From positions 1 through 54,519 of the forward strand of contig JAIRKM010000016.1 of NCBI GenBank assembly GCA_031260125.1: DNA of 54,519 bases, written 5' to 3'. Shown here in pieces: positions 36,900 through 46,024 of this stretch. The stretch is from Helicobacteraceae bacterium. Its GTDB lineage: Bacteria; Campylobacterota; Campylobacteria; Campylobacterales; SZUA-545. The position numbers were made by a program, and so were the translations under genes. Under the pieces are notes generated by a model that did not search any database, was not told the DNA's origin, and was given only the letters and a program-made list of their open reading frames with translations. Each line of letters opens with the position of its first letter. Position 1 is the stretch's first letter.

Positions 36900-37722
36900 A
36901 AATTATCTGAGGGCAAATCTGCCTATAGTCGAAAGCTTCCACCCTCACTATAAAAAGGCGCTGAAAGAGATGATGCTCTGCGGCGGCAAGCGTTTTCGCC
37001 CTGCGCTGGTTTTTGCCGCCTGCGCGGGGATCGCGCCCGAACTGGTCGAGTCGTCCTTTCCTGCCGCGCTTGCGGTGGAGATGCTCCACACCTATTCGCT
37101 TATACATGACGATCTGCCCGCGATGGACGATGCCGATCTGCGGCGCGGGCGCGCCACTCTGCACAAAACCTACGACGAGGTTACGGCAATTCTGGTGGGC
37201 GACGCGCTGAATACGCACAGCTTTTACGTGATCGCTTCCTCCAGCCTGCCCGATCAAACCAAAACGGCGCTGATTGAAACGCTGTCTTTTAACGGCGGCG
37301 CCGGTGGAATGGTGCTTGGTCAGGCGCTTGACTGCCATTTTGAAGGCGTAAAGCTGCCGCTCGATCGTCTGGAGTTTATCCATATTCACAAGACCGCGAT
37401 GCTCATCGCCGCCAGCCTGAAGATGGGAGCGATCGTGGCGCGGGCGGCGGAGGCGTTGCGCGGCGAGCTTTACGATTTGGGGCTGAAAATAGGTCTCTTT
37501 TTCCAGATCCGCGACGATATTATTGACGCGACAGAAGACGAAAAAAGCGCGGGCAAAAGCGTCCATCAGGACGACGGCAAGAACAGCTATGTAACTCTGT
37601 TGGGGCTGGAGGGGGCGCAGGAGCGGCTCGATCGATCCGCCGAGGAGATTAGGGACAAGACGCGATCGCTTCCGTGCGATCTGCGCGCGACGGTCTCAAA
37701 CGCCCTGAAAGGTTATCTATAA
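36889..37722 (+). CDS. ispA: farnesyl/geranyl diphosphate synthase
   Basis: This prenyl diphosphate synthase condenses C5 units to make farnesyl diphosphate for quinones and undecaprenyl phosphate. The 277-residue protein has the first Asp-rich motif DDLPAMDDADLRRG (74-87) and the second FQIRDDIID, with GGKRFRPAL near residue 32. It starts at ATG 36889 in the overlap with the PDZ gene. The short length fits IspA. It ends the run of metabolic genes before flgL. Confidence 0.94.
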   Translation: MDFENYLRANLPIVESFHPHYKKALKEMMLCGGKRFRPALVFAACAGIAPELVESSFPAALAVEMLHTYSLIHDDLPAMDDADLRRGRATLHKTYDEVTAILVGDALNTHSFYVIASSSLPDQTKTALIETLSFNGGAGGMVLGQALDCHFEGVKLPLDRLEFIHIHKTAMLIAASLKMGAIVARAAEALRGELYDLGLKIGLFFQIRDDIIDATEDEKSAGKSVHQDDGKNSYVTLLGLEGAQERLDRSAEEIRDKTRSLPCDLRATVSNALKGYL

Positions 37723-37774
37723 CCCACACCTCAATCGTAATTAAAACACCGACACGCGCTGCCGATTTACGATA

Positions 37775-37790
37775 GGGAATTAAAGTTGCT
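37775..37790 (+). promoter_or_regulatory. sigma-54-type promoter upstream of flgL
   Basis: GG (37776-37777), ten bases, and GC (37788-37789) satisfy the GG-N10-GC spacing of a sigma-54 promoter, with TTGCT (37786-37790) in the -12 element. It lies 27 bases before the flgL ATG, and flgL is a sigma-54 class gene in Helicobacter and Campylobacter. The -24 element (GGGAAT) is weaker than the consensus TGGCAC. Confidence 0.6.
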
Positions 37791-37816
37791 TATTTTTATA
37801 GAATAAGGAGAGTGCT

Positions 37817-40675
37817 ATGCGTGTCAGTACTTCGGCTATCTACAATAGTTTTATCGTCAATCAACAGCGCGCTTTAAGCGATTTGCTGAACGTCAACGAT
37901 CAGATGTCCAGCGGGTTGAAAATACATTACGGCTATGAGGAAAGCACCATCTATCAAGACGCGCTCCGCCTGATCAGCGAGCGCTCGGAACTTACGCAGG
38001 TATCGGATAACGTGCAGAAAGCAAAAACATTTTCAGATAACTCCGATACGGCGCTCTCCTCTATGATTCAGACGCTTGAAACCTTTAAGGTGAAGCTAGT
38101 GCAGGCGGCAAACGACGTTCATTCCACCACCAGCTACGCTGCGCTTGCCAGCAATCTTGAGGCGCTTATGTTTAGCATCCGCGATATTGCCAACACTTCC
38201 ATCAACGGCAATTTCCTCTTTTCCGGCACCGATGTGAAGCAGAAGCCGTTTGACGAAAACGGGAACTACTACGGGAATGATCAGCAGATCAAAGCGCAGG
38301 CGGGCGATCGGGTGGAGATCGTGTATAACATTGACGGATACACGTTGGCACAGGGCTTTGACAGCGACTATGGCAAGCGCATTACGACCAATATGCAGCT
38401 TTACAATCAGACCCTTCTGCACCATAGGACGCTTAGCGTTGACGATCCTATGGGGCTTGATGTGGAGACGCCGATCACGGTGGGCGATACGATCCGCGAT
38501 CTGATCGGGCAACCGGATAACACAAAGCCGACCTATTTTTATATCAGAGGAAGCAGACCGGATGGCGAGTCTTTCAAGTCGCGGTTTGAGCTTACAAACT
38601 ACGCGACGGTGCAGGATTTACTCGATCAGATAGGGCGTGAGATGGGCAATACAAACGTCTATCAGTCTGTGGAGGTAACCCTTAGCGAACTAGGGCATAT
38701 CGAAGTGAAAGATGTTAAGAGCGGGCAGATGCTCACCGATTTTCACCTCTTTGCCAGCGACGTTGAAACCGACGACATAAATACGCTTGGCGAGACGGAA
38801 AATGCCCATATATTCGCGTTCAACAAGAGCGGCTACAGCTATGTCCGCACGCAGGATACGATCGCTTCCGCGCAGGACTTTTACGATCAGAGATCGTTCG
38901 TATTTGAGACCACGCTGCGGCGGCAGGATACGGAGGCGAAGGCGGAGAAGAGCGATACGGCGCGCAGCATAATGGGAGAGAGTATCGATCGTGTAACTTT
39001 TACGATCAACGGCGTAGCGCATACATTCGCAGTCAGCGCGACCACGACGATGGGCAATTTGACGGATGCGATCAAAAGCGAGTTGGAGAGTTCTCTTGGC
39101 GGATCGTTTGATGTCGATTTGAGAGATGGCAGGCTTGCCGTTTTCGACAACAGCGCAAGCAGCCCGACTGCTGATGAATTTGTGCCGACTCTTTTGAGCG
39201 GCATTACAATTACCGCCGAAAACAGTTTGGGCGGGAAGGTGCTTGCCTTCGCTCCCTCTGACGCGGTAGGGTACGATCGCGCCTATTTTGAAAAAGAGGG
39301 GGCGGTGTTCACATCGGCAGTTTCTCAAGTAACGCGAAGCGGCGGCAGTTATGCGACCGCCGTAACTCAGTTGCAAGAGACGAGCGGAGCGAGCAATCTG
39401 GACGAAACGCGCCTTCATCTGGAGTTTATTGATGTCAACGGAAACCGCAAGCTGGCGGAGATTACTCTCCGCGACATACCGGACGAAAACGGCAGGCTGT
39501 CCACCTTTCAGGTGATCGAGCCTAGCGTGGGCGCGGTTTACGACATCTTTGATCAAAACGGCGATAAAACAACCGCGAGCGGATACGCATCTGAAGAGCT
39601 TGTGCCGTACAGCGACGGGCTTGTGATCAAGAACGAGGATCATAAAGGAGTAACCTATCAGCAGTTGATGAACGTGATGACGATCGCGTTGAGCGGCGAG
39701 ACGCCCGCCAGCGGCAGCTTTGAGGATTTCAACCGCGCCCTTGAGCGGGCGCAGGAGAGCGTCAGCGTCGAACTAGACAACAGCGGGCGCTTTGTGATCA
39801 AAGATAAAACCGCGAGCGAGAGCGTAATGCAGATATCTCTCTTTGACGCCGATACCGATCGCTTTGGCGACTATACATACACCACGGACAAGACGCTCCT
39901 GCAAACGTACAGCGGCGCGAAAGGCGAACCCGGATGGAACGTATTGGATACGCACACGGATCGTCCTTTAAGCGAGGTGTTCGGCTTTAACTTCAGCGGC
40001 AATCTGGTCTTGAGCGGCGATAGCATATACGGCGCCTCCGTGTCATCTTCAGCGCTAAACGAGAACAGCACGCTACAGGAGCTGATGGACGCCATTGACG
40101 CAACGTTTGGCGATGGCGCTGGAATTGGCGGGTTTGTTACGCAGATCGTCGATGGCAGGCTGATCACAAGGGACAACACCAATCCGAACTCCTCTCTTGT
40201 GTCGATTGACTTTCTCTTTCAGGGCGCTCAGATTGAAAAACCGCAAGACGACTCTCCCGCATGGACATTCAGCGCCAATAACGCCCTTACGATCGACGAG
40301 CCACGTGTAAATCTCTTTGACACGCTTCAAGAGGCGATCGACGCGGTGCGAATGGGCATGACTAGACCCGATGGCGACAGCGCCGAAGGGTCGAGAAATA
40401 TCGGCATTCAAAACTCCATAGCCGCCGTCGATCACCTGCTGGATCATCTGATCAAGATGCAGACGCAAAACGGCTCGATCGGCACTACGCTGGAATTGAC
40501 CTATGAAAAATCGCAGATGCTGATTCTCAACGTCAACACGTTAAAATCCGAAGTACTAGACGCCGACATCGGCGAAACTGTGGTGAAGATGAATCAGTTA
40601 AGCGTGGCTTATCAGGCGCTTTTAGCTACTTTGAATCGTATCCATTCAATGAGCTTGGTAAACTATTTGCAATAG
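37817..40675 (+). CDS. flgL: flagellar hook-filament junction protein FlgL
   Basis: FlgL links the hook to the filament. The 952-residue protein has the N-terminal D0/D1 helical part (MRVSTSAIYNSFIVNQQRAL) and the C-terminal helical part (about 880-952, ending SVAYQALLATLNRIHSMSLV), which are conserved. Between them, about 200-870, lies a long insertion rich in Thr, Asp and Gly that is far larger than in Escherichia coli FlgL (317 residues) and somewhat larger than the Campylobacter ones I recall (about 750). The insertion probably faces the outside. AAGGAG lies seven bases before ATG. The next gene is ftsK, eight bases later. Confidence 0.88.
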   Translation: MRVSTSAIYNSFIVNQQRALSDLLNVNDQMSSGLKIHYGYEESTIYQDALRLISERSELTQVSDNVQKAKTFSDNSDTALSSMIQTLETFKVKLVQAANDVHSTTSYAALASNLEALMFSIRDIANTSINGNFLFSGTDVKQKPFDENGNYYGNDQQIKAQAGDRVEIVYNIDGYTLAQGFDSDYGKRITTNMQLYNQTLLHHRTLSVDDPMGLDVETPITVGDTIRDLIGQPDNTKPTYFYIRGSRPDGESFKSRFELTNYATVQDLLDQIGREMGNTNVYQSVEVTLSELGHIEVKDVKSGQMLTDFHLFASDVETDDINTLGETENAHIFAFNKSGYSYVRTQDTIASAQDFYDQRSFVFETTLRRQDTEAKAEKSDTARSIMGESIDRVTFTINGVAHTFAVSATTTMGNLTDAIKSELESSLGGSFDVDLRDGRLAVFDNSASSPTADEFVPTLLSGITITAENSLGGKVLAFAPSDAVGYDRAYFEKEGAVFTSAVSQVTRSGGSYATAVTQLQETSGASNLDETRLHLEFIDVNGNRKLAEITLRDIPDENGRLSTFQVIEPSVGAVYDIFDQNGDKTTASGYASEELVPYSDGLVIKNEDHKGVTYQQLMNVMTIALSGETPASGSFEDFNRALERAQESVSVELDNSGRFVIKDKTASESVMQISLFDADTDRFGDYTYTTDKTLLQTYSGAKGEPGWNVLDTHTDRPLSEVFGFNFSGNLVLSGDSIYGASVSSSALNENSTLQELMDAIDATFGDGAGIGGFVTQIVDGRLITRDNTNPNSSLVSIDFLFQGAQIEKPQDDSPAWTFSANNALTIDEPRVNLFDTLQEAIDAVRMGMTRPDGDSAEGSRNIGIQNSIAAVDHLLDHLIKMQTQNGSIGTTLELTYEKSQMLILNVNTLKSEVLDADIGETVVKMNQLSVAYQALLATLNRIHSMSLVNYLQ

Positions 40676-40682
40676 GGATTAG

Positions 40683-42869
40683 GTGAAGAGAGAGGCTTTT
40701 TTTCTTTTAGGCGTGGGAGTGTTTGTTTACCTTTCGCTTGCGCTCTATATGGGCGGCGACGCGCCGGTGGGCATAGTTGGACATAAACTCGCCGACATTC
40801 TGACGCGGCTTTTTGGTAAGCTGATATATCTGGCTCCGCCGGCGGGATTCTGGGCGATCTATCGCGCTTACAAGTATCCGCCCACACCGCGCAGATGGGT
40901 TGAAGCGATCGCGGCGATCTTGCTTTTTGGCGCGGCGGGCGCGATCTTTGAGGCAATGCTGTTTCAGACCAGCTTGATTGGCAACGCCTTATACGAGACA
41001 ATGTATCCATACATCGGCAAGAGCGGAATTGTGATTTTCGCCTTTTTTCTGATCGTAAACGGCTGGCTGCTCTCGTTTCGCGTTACCGTCCTCGGCTTTT
41101 TGCGCTTTATGGCGGATTCGTTTCCAAACTCAAGGCTTTTCGCGCGCTGGAAGGTGTTCAAGGAGGCGACAAAGGACTCCTTTGAAAACCTGCTGAAAAA
41201 CGGCAGGGATTTACAGGAACTCGACGATATTCCTCCGTTTGAGCCTCGCGGTGTTACCACGCAGGAGATCGACGACTACCTTAGGGACAAACGGCGCGAG
41301 ATGGAGGAGTTTAACGAACAGATCGAACTCGATCCAAGCGACAAGCGGCGCATAGCAGTGCTGCAAAGCTCTATGCGCGACGATATCCACAAGGCGACTG
41401 TCGTCCGTGAGCTGGAAGAGAATACAAGGCTGCTGGAGCTGGTGGAGAAGGGCAAAACCGAGAAACCTAAGGATTTTAAGCTCCCAACGTTGGAATTTCT
41501 CGCCGTTGCGCCCAAGAAAAAGGGTGAAATCAACGAGGCGGATATAGACGCGAAGATCGCCGATCTGCTGGAGAAGCTGCGAATGTTTAAGATCGACGGC
41601 GATGTGGTGCGTACCTATACAGGACCGGTGGTAACCACCTTTGAGTTTAAGCCTTCCGCGCACGTAAAAGTTTCACGCATTATGAGTCTGGAAAACGACA
41701 TAGCGATGGCGCTTAGAGCGCAGACGATCAGGATACAAGCGCCGATACCGGGAAAAGATGTCGTAGGGATTGAGATACCAAATCAGACGATCGAAACCAT
41801 CTATCTGCACGAGCTTCTTTCAAGCAAGCTATTTTTGGAGGCGGCGAGCGAGCTTACGATTGCGCTTGGAAAAGATATTGTCGGCAATCCGTTTATTACA
41901 GACCTAAAAAAGCTTCCACACCTGCTGATCGCCGGCACGACGGGCAGCGGAAAGAGCGTGGGCATAAACGCTATGATTCTTTCGCTTCTATATCGCAACT
42001 CCCCCGATACGCTGCGGCTGCTGATGATTGACCCTAAGATGCTGGAATTTAGCGTCTACAATGACATTCCGCACCTTTTGACGCCCGTAATCACCAAACC
42101 CAAGCAGGCGATTGCGGCGCTTGCGAATATGGTGTTGGAGATGGAGCGCCGCTACTCAATGATGAGTAAAACAAAGACAAAGAACATTGAGGGTTATAAC
42201 CAAAAGGCGGTCGCGGAGAAGTTTGATCCGCTGCCGTTTATCGTGGTAGTAATTGATGAGCTGGCTGATTTGATAATGACAGGCGGCAAAGAGGTGGAAA
42301 TATCCATAGCGCGGCTGGCGCAGATGGCGAGGGCGAGCGGTATTCATCTTATTGTCGCCACTCAGCGTCCTAGCGTTGATGTGATCACCGGACTTATCAA
42401 GGCAAACCTGCCAAGCCGCATTAGCTATCGGGTTGGCAGCAAGATAGACTCTAAAGTGATCCTTGATACGCAGGGCGCAGAGAGTCTTTTGGGACGCGGC
42501 GATATGCTCTTTACGCCGCCTTCAAGCGTTGGGCTGGTCAGACTGCACGCACCGCTTAGCACGGAGCAGGAGATTGAAAAGGTTACGGAGTTTCTGAAGG
42601 CGCAGCGTCCGCCCGAATACGACAACAGCTTCTTGACGGAGGGGGGCGATCTAACACCCGCGAGCGAAGAGGGCGATCTCAACGAGCCGCTTGATGAGAT
42701 GTTTGAGGAGGCAAAGGCGATCGTTTTGAGCGAAAGGAAAAGCTCAATCAGCTACATTCAGCGCCGTCTGCAAATAGGGTACAACCGCGCCGCCCGCATT
42801 ATCGAACAGCTTGAAAAACGCGGCGTGCTGGGCGAGCAGAACAGCAAAGGTCAGAGGGAAATTTTGTAG
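40683..42869 (+). CDS. ftsK: DNA translocase FtsK
   Basis: FtsK is a membrane-anchored DNA pump at the division septum that clears chromosome dimers. The 728-residue protein has four hydrophobic segments in the first 135 residues, a linker, and the motor with Walker A GTTGSGKSVG (about 420) and Walker B IVVVIDELADL. The C-terminal winged-helix gamma domain (SSISYIQRRLQIGYNRAARI) reads polarity signals. It is a short FtsK with a small linker, as in Campylobacterota. The start is GTG 40683. Confidence 0.96.
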   Translation: MKREAFFLLGVGVFVYLSLALYMGGDAPVGIVGHKLADILTRLFGKLIYLAPPAGFWAIYRAYKYPPTPRRWVEAIAAILLFGAAGAIFEAMLFQTSLIGNALYETMYPYIGKSGIVIFAFFLIVNGWLLSFRVTVLGFLRFMADSFPNSRLFARWKVFKEATKDSFENLLKNGRDLQELDDIPPFEPRGVTTQEIDDYLRDKRREMEEFNEQIELDPSDKRRIAVLQSSMRDDIHKATVVRELEENTRLLELVEKGKTEKPKDFKLPTLEFLAVAPKKKGEINEADIDAKIADLLEKLRMFKIDGDVVRTYTGPVVTTFEFKPSAHVKVSRIMSLENDIAMALRAQTIRIQAPIPGKDVVGIEIPNQTIETIYLHELLSSKLFLEAASELTIALGKDIVGNPFITDLKKLPHLLIAGTTGSGKSVGINAMILSLLYRNSPDTLRLLMIDPKMLEFSVYNDIPHLLTPVITKPKQAIAALANMVLEMERRYSMMSKTKTKNIEGYNQKAVAEKFDPLPFIVVVIDELADLIMTGGKEVEISIARLAQMARASGIHLIVATQRPSVDVITGLIKANLPSRISYRVGSKIDSKVILDTQGAESLLGRGDMLFTPPSSVGLVRLHAPLSTEQEIEKVTEFLKAQRPPEYDNSFLTEGGDLTPASEEGDLNEPLDEMFEEAKAIVLSERKSSISYIQRRLQIGYNRAARIIEQLEKRGVLGEQNSKGQREIL

Positions 42870-43022
42870 CTCCGGCGTGTTTTAGCGGCTTTTTACAAAA
42901 ATCTTACCTTTTTACCCTTGCGCTTCTCTCAAAAAGTGTTACAACCGCTAAGGTTTACATAAACATATAGGGATGGCTTGAAATGGCGTTCCCTCGAGTA
43001 TAAAAAGGATATACTACAGAAG
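42870..43022. other. gap after ftsK
   Basis: The 153-base gap is AT-rich. TTAGCGG (about 42892) and CCGCTAA (about 42949) are complementary across about 55 bases, but the loop is too long for a clear terminator. TATAAA at 42999-43004 could serve as -10 for the small gene that follows. No open frame of note was seen. Confidence 0.35.
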
Positions 43023-43179
43023 ATGAAGAAGAGAATTGCCGATTGGAGCGAGAAAATAAGCGCGGGAGCATTCTTGGTTGCTGTTTTTTTAAGCTGAATG
43101 GATCGGCGTTATCGTAAGCCTCACCGCGTTAAGCGTGAGCTTATGGTTTACCTACATAGGGAAAGGGGAACGAAAATGA
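43023..43179 (+). pseudogene. small membrane protein gene, frameshifted
   Basis: ATG 43023 opens a frame reading MKKRIADWSEKISAGAFLVA and VFLS, then a stop at 43095-43097. In the +1 frame from 43093 the reading AEWIGVIVSLTALSVSLWFT and YIGKGERK continues to a stop at 43177-43179. Joined, they give a protein of about 51 residues: an amphipathic start, a hydrophobic segment and a basic end, like small membrane proteins I recall from Campylobacterota. The join point follows seven T residues (43084-43090) and AA. A one-base difference, a sequencing error or programmed +1 shift would each explain it. The end overlaps the next small gene by four bases, as intact genes do. Confidence 0.55.
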
Positions 43180-43277
43180 ACGCGCAATGGATTGCCCTTT
43201 TGGGCGTTTTACTTTTGATGGGTATTTATGGTTTGCTTGCCCAAAAAGCAAATCACAAACATAAAACCGAGCAATAG
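43176..43277 (+). CDS. 33-residue membrane protein
   Basis: The product MNAQWIALLGVLLLMGIYGL followed by LAQKANHKHKTEQ is a single hydrophobic segment with a basic, His-containing tail. ATG 43176 has GGGGAACG upstream at good spacing and overlaps the stop of the frame before it (ATGA), so it would be coupled to that gene. No database family is recognised. Small size lowers certainty, but the ribosome binding site and coupling support a real gene. Confidence 0.55.
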   Translation: MNAQWIALLGVLLLMGIYGLLAQKANHKHKTEQ

Positions 43278-43575
43278 TCGCTTCTCCAAAGCGTTAAACG
43301 ACATTCAGTCACTGCCAATCCGCAATCGATCGTCAGTCAACTCTCGATCGTCGATCGAACAACTTTCGCCCGATCAAACCCTTCCAACCTCTGCGCTAGT
43401 TATCGTTTCGTCTGCGGATACTAAGGTTTGGTATCGCAAGTTTGCGTAGCGTTAGCGGACGCAAGGGGCGATCTTTAGCTACGTTTACCGCAAAGAAAAC
43501 GGATGACTATAGTAGGCTATTCCTTGCTAGTCGCGCTAGGTCTCATAATCGCTGTGTCGCGTAGGCGGCTTTTGT
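43278..43575. other. non-coding stretch with clustered GATC sites
   Basis: No convincing gene is seen in these 298 bases. Four GATC sites lie within 48 bases (43328-43375), three of them in CGATCG. A hairpin TTGCGT/ACGCAA (43442-43464, loop of 11) follows. Near 43503 there is a short hydrophobic frame (MTIVGYSLLVALGLII) of 41 codons that runs into the 3' end of the helicase gene and has only a weak ribosome binding site. It is not called as a gene. Confidence 0.4.
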
Positions 43576-45582
43576 CTATCTCTCTACCAGACGTGCTTCG
43601 TATAAAAACTGGCTGGGGGCGTAACTGATATTTTTGTAGCGATCCATCAGTGCGTAACTCAAAAACAGACTTTCACGCGCGCGGGTTACGGCTACATAGA
43701 AGAGTCTGCGCTCCTCTTCTATATTGCCCGCTTGCCTCATCAGCTTGCGATTAGGAAACCGCCCATCCATCAGATCGATTACAAACACTTCGTCAAACTC
43801 CAGCCCTTTTGAGGCATGCACGGAGAGAAGATTCACGCCGCTTCCCTCGCTCATTTCGCTGCTGCCCAGCACCATGGCGTTCAAAAATTTCTCGCTTTCC
43901 TGATAGGGTTTTGAAAGCTCTTTTAGCGTTTCCGCCTTCATCAAAATCCTCATTTTCGCCTGATCGATCAGGTACTCTTCCGGCATCTTCTCCTTTTTTG
44001 ACGCGCGTCTTCTCGCCAGCGTAGAGCTTATGGTGTCAAACAGCGACGATCGTATGATGATCTCAAGCTGGCGGCGCGGAGGTTGCGATACATCAAGATC
44101 GCAAAGAAGCTGCCATAGCCGCGAAAGATATTTAGCGCCATCGCCGTTCATCTGCGGGTGCATTAAAAACGGGTGGGTTTCAAACGGCTCTGGCAGATCG
44201 TCAAACCTCTTTCCGCCCGTCGCGCCGCCGGCAAAAAGAGAACCATTTCGTTTGCCGAAGATGGGCTTGACGGTCGAGATGGGCGCGATAAACGCATTCA
44301 CCAAACTGCCGTTGCCCAGCGTAAGCGCGGCATCGTAAAGCTCCTTCGCGCTACTCGCGCCGATCTTGGGCGCGAACTCTAAAACATGGATAAACGCCAG
44401 AAGATCGCGTGGATTGACCAAAAATGTCAGCAGGTTAAGAAGCGTTCTAACCTCTTCTGACTCAAAAAAGCTACCGCTTCCTTTTCTCTTGGTGGCGATC
44501 CGCCTCTCTTTGAGCATCGCTTCAATCCCGTCCGCGCTGGAGTTATTACGAAAAAGTACGGCGATTTCGCTTCGATCAAAGTGAGAGTGGCTTATGCATT
44601 CGGCGATCTGCCTATATTGATCAAAAAGTTCGTCAAACGCCAGAACTCTCGGATGTGCCGCCGCTTTGGTTTTGACGACCTCCATCTCTTTGGGATATAT
44701 CCGCTTGTTGTGCGATATTACACGGTTCGCGAGGCTTAGTATCTGACCGCTTGATCGGTAGTTTTTGTTCAGCGTCCATACTTTTGCATCTGGATAGCGC
44801 TTGTCGAAACCGGCAATAATCTCTATCTCCGCGCCGTTAAAAGCGTATATACTTTGATCATAATCTCCCACACAGAATAGGGAAGGGGGGTTGATCGCTT
44901 CAATAATAGAGTTTTGAAGCGGATTTGTATCTTGATATTCATCTACAAGGACTTCAAAAAATGGGCTTTTTAATCCGTTTTGTAAAGATGCGCGCATCTG
45001 TATCAGAAGATCGTTAAAACCGACAAAACCAAGCTCTTTTTTCAGCGCGGTAAATTCGTTGAACATCGTGCCGTAAAGCGCCGCATAGTGCTTATGATCG
45101 CCGTTTTTTTCACAGAGCCAGAGGGCAAAATCCATATCGGCGCGGTTCTCCCAGAGCGCGTGATAGTCATAAACATATTGAGCGCTCAATATTCTTTTGT
45201 CAAGCAAGCCCTCTTTTGAGATGTGTTTGTCGTACACTGTTTTGAAGAGCGTCTTTAGCTCCGATGGGCGTTTAAGAACAATATTTTCGCCGATCGCCCT
45301 GAGCCATTTATAGCTGATGGCGTGAAATGTCCCCGCCGTTATCCCTCCTGCGATGGAGGTTCCGAAGAGCTTTGCTATGCGTCCTATCATTTCTCCGGAG
45401 GCTTTGTTTGTAAATGTAAGAAGCAGAATTTCTTTTGCTTCTTTGCCGCTTTGAAGTAGATGGGCGATCCGTCCGACAATCGTACTTGTCTTGCCCGTCC
45501 CCGCCGAGGCGATGATCAGGTTGTGTCCAAACGGCGCTTTTGCAGCCAAAAGCTGATTGTGATTTAACATCGAGAGCGGCAA
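43576..45582 (-). CDS. UvrD/Rep-type ATP-dependent DNA helicase
   Basis: This 668-residue SF1 helicase shows motif I (ASAGTGKTST), motif II region (EYQDTNPLQ), VGDYDQSIYAFNGAEI, motif IV-like LNKNYRSSGQI, and VHASKGLEFDEVFV and VAVTRARESLFLSYA near the C-terminus. It unwinds DNA 3' to 5' in repair or replication restart. The start is TTG 45582, with AAGGG upstream; an ATG at 45570 has no good ribosome binding site. It begins one base after the HTH gene stop. Which of UvrD, Rep or PcrA it replaces cannot be told. Confidence 0.93.
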   Translation of the reverse strand: MPLSMLNHNQLLAAKAPFGHNLIIASAGTGKTSTIVGRIAHLLQSGKEAKEILLLTFTNKASGEMIGRIAKLFGTSIAGGITAGTFHAISYKWLRAIGENIVLKRPSELKTLFKTVYDKHISKEGLLDKRILSAQYVYDYHALWENRADMDFALWLCEKNGDHKHYAALYGTMFNEFTALKKELGFVGFNDLLIQMRASLQNGLKSPFFEVLVDEYQDTNPLQNSIIEAINPPSLFCVGDYDQSIYAFNGAEIEIIAGFDKRYPDAKVWTLNKNYRSSGQILSLANRVISHNKRIYPKEMEVVKTKAAAHPRVLAFDELFDQYRQIAECISHSHFDRSEIAVLFRNNSSADGIEAMLKERRIATKRKGSGSFFESEEVRTLLNLLTFLVNPRDLLAFIHVLEFAPKIGASSAKELYDAALTLGNGSLVNAFIAPISTVKPIFGKRNGSLFAGGATGGKRFDDLPEPFETHPFLMHPQMNGDGAKYLSRLWQLLCDLDVSQPPRRQLEIIIRSSLFDTISSTLARRRASKKEKMPEEYLIDQAKMRILMKAETLKELSKPYQESEKFLNAMVLGSSEMSEGSGVNLLSVHASKGLEFDEVFVIDLMDGRFPNRKLMRQAGNIEEERRLFYVAVTRARESLFLSYALMDRYKNISYAPSQFLYEARLVER

Positions 45583-45583
45583 T

Positions 45584-46024
45584 CTATATGCCCTTTTGCT
45601 TTTTGATTTTAGTAATTTCTTTTAAGTACCAGCAAAGTTCTTTGCCGCTTATGTTCATTCCTACAAGCCGCCATAGGCCGTCGTTGTTTTCGATTCTCAA
45701 AGGAGCGATAACAAAGGTTTCTTCATCTTTTTTTACAACGACGTTCTGATGTTTTTTTATCGCCTTTTGAACCGTTTTGATCATACTCATATATTCGGTG
45801 ATGTTTTCCAGCTCGCAGCTTTTCAGGCGGTAGCCTTCGCCTCCTTTTTCTATGGGGCAATTCGCTTTTTTTAACCGGTTTAGATCGCGCAGAATCGTGC
45901 GTTCGCTTACGTCAAACTCCCTTGCAAGATCCGCGGGATTGAGCGGAGTGCGGTTGTAGAGCCGCGTAAGCATGGCGCTCAGGCGGATCAACAGAGAGCC
46001 GTAGTGGTGCGCGTAGGTACTCAA
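45584..46024 (-). CDS. HTH transcriptional regulator with partial WYL-like domain
   Basis: This 146-residue protein has an N-terminal HTH of the DeoR/HTH_11 kind (DLAREFDVSERTILRDLNRL at about 33-52) and a C-terminal region with NNDGLWRLVGMNISGKELCW that recalls a shortened WYL domain, a ligand- or nucleic-acid-binding module. Target genes are unknown. The gene overlaps the end of the PBP gene and precedes the helicase by one base, so all three are probably one transcript. No membrane segment is seen. Confidence 0.72.
   Translation of the reverse strand: MSTYAHHYGSLLIRLSAMLTRLYNRTPLNPADLAREFDVSERTILRDLNRLKKANCPIEKGGEGYRLKSCELENITEYMSMIKTVQKAIKKHQNVVVKKDEETFVIAPLRIENNDGLWRLVGMNISGKELCWYLKEITKIKKQKGI

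Noticed and set aside
38690-39643. 317-residue open frame on the minus strand inside flgL
   Set aside because: It is a shadow of flgL codon use. It has no ribosome binding site, no recognisable motif and an improbable Arg/His-rich composition, while the plus strand has a clear FlgL.
42892-42955. TTAGCGG/CCGCTAA as ftsK terminator
   Set aside because: The complementary arms are about 55 bases apart with an AT-rich loop and no T-tract at the right place.
43084-43097. Programmed -1 frameshift at T-TTT-TTA in the small membrane protein gene
   Set aside because: The heptamer fits the slippery pattern, but a -1 shift reads KLNGSALS and stops; only a +1 change joins the two hydrophobic halves.
43503-43628. 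41-codon hydrophobic frame before the helicase gene end
   Set aside because: It runs into the 3' end of the helicase on the other strand, and its ribosome binding site is poor. It may be chance.
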